Assembly (NCBI GenBank): GCA_013314775.1
Contig: JABUFB010000008.1
Location: forward strand, 620,001-684,000
Direction of reading: 5' to 3'
Origin: Armatimonadota bacterium
Lineage (GTDB): Bacteria > Armatimonadota > Zipacnadia > Zipacnadales > JABUFB01
DNA: 64,000 nucleotides
Within the stretch, counting starts at the first letter, position 1. Each line of letters opens with the position of its first letter. Below are positions 60,173-64,000 of this stretch, one piece after another. The notes under the pieces were generated by a model, which saw only the letters and a program-made list of their open reading frames with translations, was not told the origin of the DNA and ran no database searches. The translations under genes and the position numbers were made by a program.

Positions 60173-62727
60173 CCCGCCTCTACCGCGCTCCGGACCTTTT
60201 CGAGCACATTCGCCGCATCCTGACCGGGAACGACCAGGTACAGCGGGTGCGTCCAGACCTCCAGCGTGAGCGCGTCTCCCTCCCGCGTCAGCGCGACATC
60301 CGCGCCCATCATATCGAAAGCCCTCACATCCCCCGGCAGCGACAGTCTCAGTTCCGCCGGCGTCAGCAATGCCCCGCGGGCCCAGAGCGCCAGTACCGCA
60401 TCCTGTCCACGCTGGAAGGCGTGGACGCGCCAGCGATCAAGCTCCACCGAACCCGCCGGCGCGGCCCCCGAAAGCATGTGCGCCGCCGCCGCGTATGATG
60501 CGTAGATCGGTTTGGGCGAGCCATCATACTCAAGCTGCACCCAGTGGTTGTGCAGCAGCCAGTGGAACATGCGGGGGCTGCCGATCTCCTGCCAGGCGTG
60601 GTAGTAATAGAACGCCTCGGCGCCCAGGCTCTTTGTCTCGATGATATGCTTGGCAACGGTCTCCGTGGCCGCCCGTGCCTGATCGCGCCGGTCCATCCAG
60701 GCATAGTATGAAGGGCAATGCGTGCCGCCTTCTGTCATCCAGATCGGCAGGTGCGCGCCGCCCGCGGCATTCATCTTGTCGCGAATATGCCGGTACCAGC
60801 TTTTCACCTGTCCCATTGAAATGGCGTCGGGCTCCACGTAGTGGTGGTAAGACACCGCGTCCATGTAGTTCACGGCGCCCGTGGCCAGGACGCGGTCAGT
60901 GAACTCAGGCTTCGGCGGCCAGAAGCAGCCACCGATAATGACGCAGTCCGGGTCCGCGCGTTTGGCCTGGGTATAGACCACCTGCAGCAGCTTGCCGTAT
61001 TCCTCGGGCGTCCCGGCCCAAAAACCCCGCCCCCAGGGCTCGTTCCAGGCTTCCCAGTGCCTGATGCGGTCTTTGTAGTGATCTACCACGCGGAAGACGT
61101 ACTCCCCAAACTCGTCCCAGTCCCGGGGCGGCCAGGCGGTCCTGTCCACAGGTTCGCCACCCGGGTCTCTCCCTGCCCAGGGAGCGGTGCGACTGAAGAC
61201 CCCCAGTATCCGCAGACCCCTGTCCCGCAGGGCGTTCACCTCCTCGTCGAACCACTGGAACCTGCCCTTCTCGGGCTCGGCCAGGAACCACTGGGCATAG
61301 CTGCCCATATCGTGCAGCCGCCACGCACCCGCGCCTCCTTTCGCGAGGACCGAGGGCGCGTGGTGCTCCCCCATCGCGCCGACGGACCCGTGGGAGCCGA
61401 AGAAAGGGTCTGGCGCCCCATTTGGGCGCTGGAGCACGCACAGTTGGGCCTCGTCCAACAGGCGCCCGGCACCGTCGCGGATCGCGAGGCTCACGAATCC
61501 AGGCTGCTCGAAGGCCAGGGTGACCGGCAAGCGCTTTCCTGTGACAGGCAGGCTGAGCTCTTGAAGCGGCTTGCCGGCGATGTCCGACGCCGTCAGTTCC
61601 AGCGGCGCGATAGTCCCGGCCTCGTCAGCCGCAACCTGCACAGCGAACTCCATCTTCTCGCCAACATACGGAAAGCGGAGCCCCCTTGGCAGGTCGAATC
61701 CGGCCTCCGCCGGCGCTGCTGGAGACCAGTCAGTGAGTTCGCCCTCCTCCAGCTGCACCCGATCTGCGTGAAAATCGCCCCCGGTTGTGCGCGCAAGGCT
61801 CAGGTAGTACCGGGCGTTCTGCTTCGGAGTGGCGGTAAAACTGAACTGATGACGGGTCCAGTCCGGCGTCAGGGAGAACTCTTTCCCGTGAGCGTCCGGG
61901 CCACCCACTTCGCGCACGCTCAGAGACACACGGGTACCTTCCTGGGGCGCCTTGAGGTACGCCGAGAACGTGTACTGCTGATTGGGTTTCAGCGCCACTG
62001 GCCGGCCTTCCAGCATGTATGGGCTCTTGTTCAGCCAGTGCGCGCAGTGTCCGCCGTCCACACCACCGGGCTCGATCGCTACCATTTCCGGCATGGTCCA
62101 GCCCTGCATGCCCGTCTCGAAGCTGCTGTTTTGGACCAGGTTGCCCTTCACCACAGGCGGCCGCACGGCACCGGCAGCGAGGGTGTGCCGGCCCGTCATC
62201 AGCGAGATATCATCGATCCAGAGTGTGCCGGCGCTCTGAAAGTTGACGAAGATGCCGACCGAAACCCCGTCAGCGTCGGATTCAGCGGTTACCCACACCG
62301 GCGTCCAGTCAGATGTCACCAGTGCTGTGGTGCCGAGGTACGAATGGTAAGGGGGGGCAATGTCGCGGATCATCAAACGGACAGGCCCCGCGAGCCCCTC
62401 CTGTCGCATCCAGGCGCGGAGGGTGTAAGTTTGTCCTTTGCGCACCGAAGCAATTGGCAGGAAGGCCTGAGCAGCCCCGCCGCGAAAGGCCGGGCAGGCA
62501 AGCCTGAGGGACGCCTGACCCGAGCGCGCCAGGCGGTTGTCCCAATTCAGCGAGGCGGCCAGTTCACCGTACGAATTCATCTGCCAGCCGTCGGGGGGCC
62601 TTCCCGCGGCGCCCAGCTCCATTCCCGGGTTCGCGGCAAGTTCCGGCATCTCGTTCCCCTGCGCAGCGAGGATGGAAGGAAGGCAAAGAACAACCGGGAG
62701 CCACAGCCAGTTGGTCTGTAAGCGCAT
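60169..62727 (-). CDS. Secreted GH39-like glycosidase with two CBM4/9-like domains
   Basis: This 852-residue exported enzyme has a signal peptide ending in ILAAQG. Two sugar-binding sandwiches follow: about 25-185 (MELGAAGRPPDGWQMNSYGE, GTLWIDDISLMTG) and about 195-345 (NLVQNSSFETGMQGWTMP, DFHADRVQLEEGE). After a linker, the TIM barrel carries the acid/base Glu in IRHWEAWNEPWGRGFW and the likely nucleophile in LPIWMTEGGTHCP. A short beta-sandwich ends the protein (VHAFQRGQDAVLALWARG). GGAGG lies 5 bases before the ATG at 62727; longer frames from 62739 or 62862 would only add a hydrophilic lead. The family is GH39-like or another clan-A branch. It is transcribed in the same direction as the upstream peptidase-like gene but separated from it by a terminator. 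Confidence 0.84.
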   Translation of the reverse strand: MRLQTNWLWLPVVLCLPSILAAQGNEMPELAANPGMELGAAGRPPDGWQMNSYGELAASLNWDNRLARSGQASLRLACPAFRGGAAQAFLPIASVRKGQTYTLRAWMRQEGLAGPVRLMIRDIAPPYHSYLGTTALVTSDWTPVWVTAESDADGVSVGIFVNFQSAGTLWIDDISLMTGRHTLAAGAVRPPVVKGNLVQNSSFETGMQGWTMPEMVAIEPGGVDGGHCAHWLNKSPYMLEGRPVALKPNQQYTFSAYLKAPQEGTRVSLSVREVGGPDAHGKEFSLTPDWTRHQFSFTATPKQNARYYLSLARTTGGDFHADRVQLEEGELTDWSPAAPAEAGFDLPRGLRFPYVGEKMEFAVQVAADEAGTIAPLELTASDIAGKPLQELSLPVTGKRLPVTLAFEQPGFVSLAIRDGAGRLLDEAQLCVLQRPNGAPDPFFGSHGSVGAMGEHHAPSVLAKGGAGAWRLHDMGSYAQWFLAEPEKGRFQWFDEEVNALRDRGLRILGVFSRTAPWAGRDPGGEPVDRTAWPPRDWDEFGEYVFRVVDHYKDRIRHWEAWNEPWGRGFWAGTPEEYGKLLQVVYTQAKRADPDCVIIGGCFWPPKPEFTDRVLATGAVNYMDAVSYHHYVEPDAISMGQVKSWYRHIRDKMNAAGGAHLPIWMTEGGTHCPSYYAWMDRRDQARAATETVAKHIIETKSLGAEAFYYYHAWQEIGSPRMFHWLLHNHWVQLEYDGSPKPIYASYAAAAHMLSGAAPAGSVELDRWRVHAFQRGQDAVLALWARGALLTPAELRLSLPGDVRAFDMMGADVALTREGDALTLEVWTHPLYLVVPGQDAANVLEKVRSAVEAG

Positions 62728-62825
62728 GGAAGCCTCCATGGAGTCGGGAAAGATGGTGCTTCTTTCCACTCTGGCTCCCAACGCACCTGCCGGCGTGCCC
62801 TCCGGATCGGTCGGCGCAGACGAAA

Positions 62826-62852
62826 CCTCCCGCCCTTTGCAGAGGCGGGAGG
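62826..62852 (-). terminator. Rho-independent-type terminator of the C39-like gene
   Basis: On the minus strand a perfect 9-bp stem, CCTCCCGCC with GGCGGGAGG and a 9-base loop, is followed directly by TTT. It lies 35 bases after the stop of the gene at 62887-63918, in the 159-base gap before the GH39-like gene. Confidence 0.65.
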
Positions 62853-62886
62853 GACTGATCACGGATCAGGACCGTCGGACGAAGCC

Positions 62887-63918
62887 TCAGCCCAGTGTCT
62901 GCCGCCGGCGGCGCAGGACCATGGCCAGTGCGGTAAGGCCGCCGCCAAACAGCGCCATGGTTCCGGGTTCGGGAACATCGGCTTGGCTCTCAGGAGCGGG
63001 ATCGAGCTCCAATACGGTCACTGCGCGGTGCTGGAGCCCGGCGTAGGTCCCTCCCCAGGTCATGGCGTGGCTGTCGTAGTTCCAGGTGTCATACAGGATC
63101 ACCTGATTCGTATCCCGATTGTAACCGTACCCGAGCATGGTGTGATTTGTGACATGTATGAGAACGGGACGCCCCGCATCGATCTCGGCCATGTATTGCG
63201 CGAAAGTGAAGCCCGTGCCCGGGTACAGCGTGTCAATGCGCTGGTTGTACACCTGGTACTTGCCGTCGCGATATGCCACGCTGTAGCCGCGCGATTCGGC
63301 AAAAAGCCTGAGGCCGTGCCCGGCTTCAGTCTGGGGAAGGCCGAATGAAGCTGGGGGGATATAGTCATACAGGGGCTGCCCGGTGTCCAGCGACCAGTAG
63401 ACCGTGGACCCGTCGCGATTGAAGTCAATCCCGCCCCCGTTGTAGTCCCACTTCCACTGGTTGGTGCCCAGAAAATCGGCGGTGCACCCTGACCAGCTGT
63501 GCTCAACTCCGCCTGAAACCCAGGGATCGGGTCCCACACTGTCATACGCCTTCCAGTAGTCGGTGACATGATCCTGTGTGGCGATGAGCGACAGCTCCGC
63601 AGCCGTGTCGATCCGGCCAGTGATCTCCCCCGAAAGCATGTTTGAATAGCCGGTATTGTCGTAGTAGCCGAAGAGCATCCCTGCCGATGTTGCTGTGCAG
63701 CCGTAGTACCACATCGCGGCAGGCACACCCGTGAGGGTCTTCGCGCTCATGAGCACTTCGGGACTTGCAGCCGACACGGAATCCAGCCCGGGCATGAGTT
63801 CGGGTGGGGGACTGGCGATCACTGTCAGAACTGGGTCCAGCGATGTGGCGTCGGCAACGTGAGGGAGAATCAGGACAGCCGCGATGAAGAGTGTGAACCT
63901 CAGCCCGGTTGTGTGCAT
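62887..63918 (-). CDS. C39-like peptidase-fold protein with PEP-CTERM anchor
   Basis: This 343-residue exported protein resembles C39/papain-like cysteine peptidases. MWYYGCTATSAGMLFGYYD holds the likely catalytic Cys 74, and HVTNHTMLGYGYN holds the likely His; an Asp such as that in LYDTWNYDSH could complete the set. The N-terminal signal peptide ends near VADAT. The C-terminus DVPEPGTMALFGGGLTALAM and RRRR is a textbook PEP-CTERM sorting signal, processed by an exosortase that is not in this window. The role is unknown; it may process or trim surface proteins. GGGAG lies 9 bases upstream of the ATG, and a good promoter is present. The final 82 bases of the window contain only that promoter. 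Confidence 0.86.
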   Translation of the reverse strand: MHTTGLRFTLFIAAVLILPHVADATSLDPVLTVIASPPPELMPGLDSVSAASPEVLMSAKTLTGVPAAMWYYGCTATSAGMLFGYYDNTGYSNMLSGEITGRIDTAAELSLIATQDHVTDYWKAYDSVGPDPWVSGGVEHSWSGCTADFLGTNQWKWDYNGGGIDFNRDGSTVYWSLDTGQPLYDYIPPASFGLPQTEAGHGLRLFAESRGYSVAYRDGKYQVYNQRIDTLYPGTGFTFAQYMAEIDAGRPVLIHVTNHTMLGYGYNRDTNQVILYDTWNYDSHAMTWGGTYAGLQHRAVTVLELDPAPESQADVPEPGTMALFGGGLTALAMVLRRRRQTLG

Positions 63919-63956
63919 TCTGGGGAGCTCCCGAGATTGTCGCCCTACTGCACAGA

Positions 63957-63985
63957 AGGATAGCTATCTGATATCTTGAAGTCAA
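63957..63985 (-). promoter_or_regulatory. Sigma70-type promoter of the PEP-CTERM gene
   Basis: On the minus strand TTGACT (63985-63980) and TATCCT (63962-63957) are spaced by exactly 17 bases in an A/T-rich stretch. The predicted leader is about 32 bases long and contains GGGAG before the ATG. Confidence 0.7.
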
Positions 63986-64000
63986 TCTGATGTTTCCTAT

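Noticed and set aside
60841-62721. 626-codon open frame on the plus strand
   Set aside because: It is antisense to the CBM/GH39-like gene, whose catalytic motifs, signal peptide and ribosome site are all present.
1-64000. tRNA, rRNA and riboswitch genes
   Set aside because: I scanned the intergenic gaps by eye and saw no cloverleaf, rRNA core or familiar riboswitch motif. A covariance-model search would settle this.

Overview
The window is GC-rich bacterial DNA packed with secreted carbohydrate-active proteins. The best taxonomic clue is the gene at 52664: a prepilin-type N-terminus ([19 protein letters not shown], then [14 protein letters not shown]) and a terminal H-x9-DG motif. That combination is typical of Armatimonadota and also seen in Planctomycetota and related groups. 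A PEP-CTERM protein, FG-GAP/ASPIC-UnbV proteins, a DUF6785-type membrane protein and many unusual glycosidases fit the same assignment. I saw no rRNA, tRNA, CRISPR array, phage or transposase gene.

Layout. 1-1789: 3' part of a GH2 beta-mannosidase-like gene (minus). 2109-4280: a sensor kinase/response regulator pair (minus), with a near-leaderless promoter and a perfect palindrome in the divergent region facing a Gly/Pro-rich secreted protein (4443). 5074-6294: double DUF1566 lipoprotein-like protein. 6316-12814: minus-strand run of a PNGase F-like amidase, a GH42-like glycosidase and an unrecognised soluble protein. 12985-15566: GH28-like beta-helix protein and an FG-GAP protein. 15589-~16010: a gene remnant. 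16015-18033: GH39-like glycosidase. 18108-20840: P2A-type Ca2+ ATPase. 20920-25023: GDSL esterase and GH123-like protein (minus), divergent from the DUF6785-type membrane protein (25202). 27403-30915: five-bladed-propeller protein and a large dockerin-bearing protein of unknown function. 31.0-33.9 kb: DUF72 protein, Rrf2 regulator and palindromic repeats. 33861: MATE transporter. 35482-40521: a 1679-residue PcRGLX/YetA-like protein. 40765-43240: a membrane-anchored zinc-finger protein and a secreted unknown. 43348-46476: LamG plus GH141-like beta-helix protein. 46641-49853: sulfatase, a chimeric GH29-like gene and a broken gene. 49909-53299: FG-GAP/UnbV protein, SDR epimerase, pseudopilin. 53473-62727: a second GH42-like protein, a GHL6/GH29-like protein, a nitrilase-family protein and a CBM/GH39-like protein. 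62887-63918: C39-like PEP-CTERM protein.

Together the genes suggest a cell that dismantles complex, partly sulfated and fucosylated glycans and glycoproteins outside the cytoplasm: amidase, mannosidase, fucosidase-like, sulfatase, GH39, GH123, GH141, GH28 and PcRGLX-like enzymes. Unlike Bacteroidota PULs, the genes lie in many short, often divergent or convergent units, and no SusC/SusD, ABC or PTS sugar transporter is visible. Function calls rest on motifs read by eye; no database search was run.
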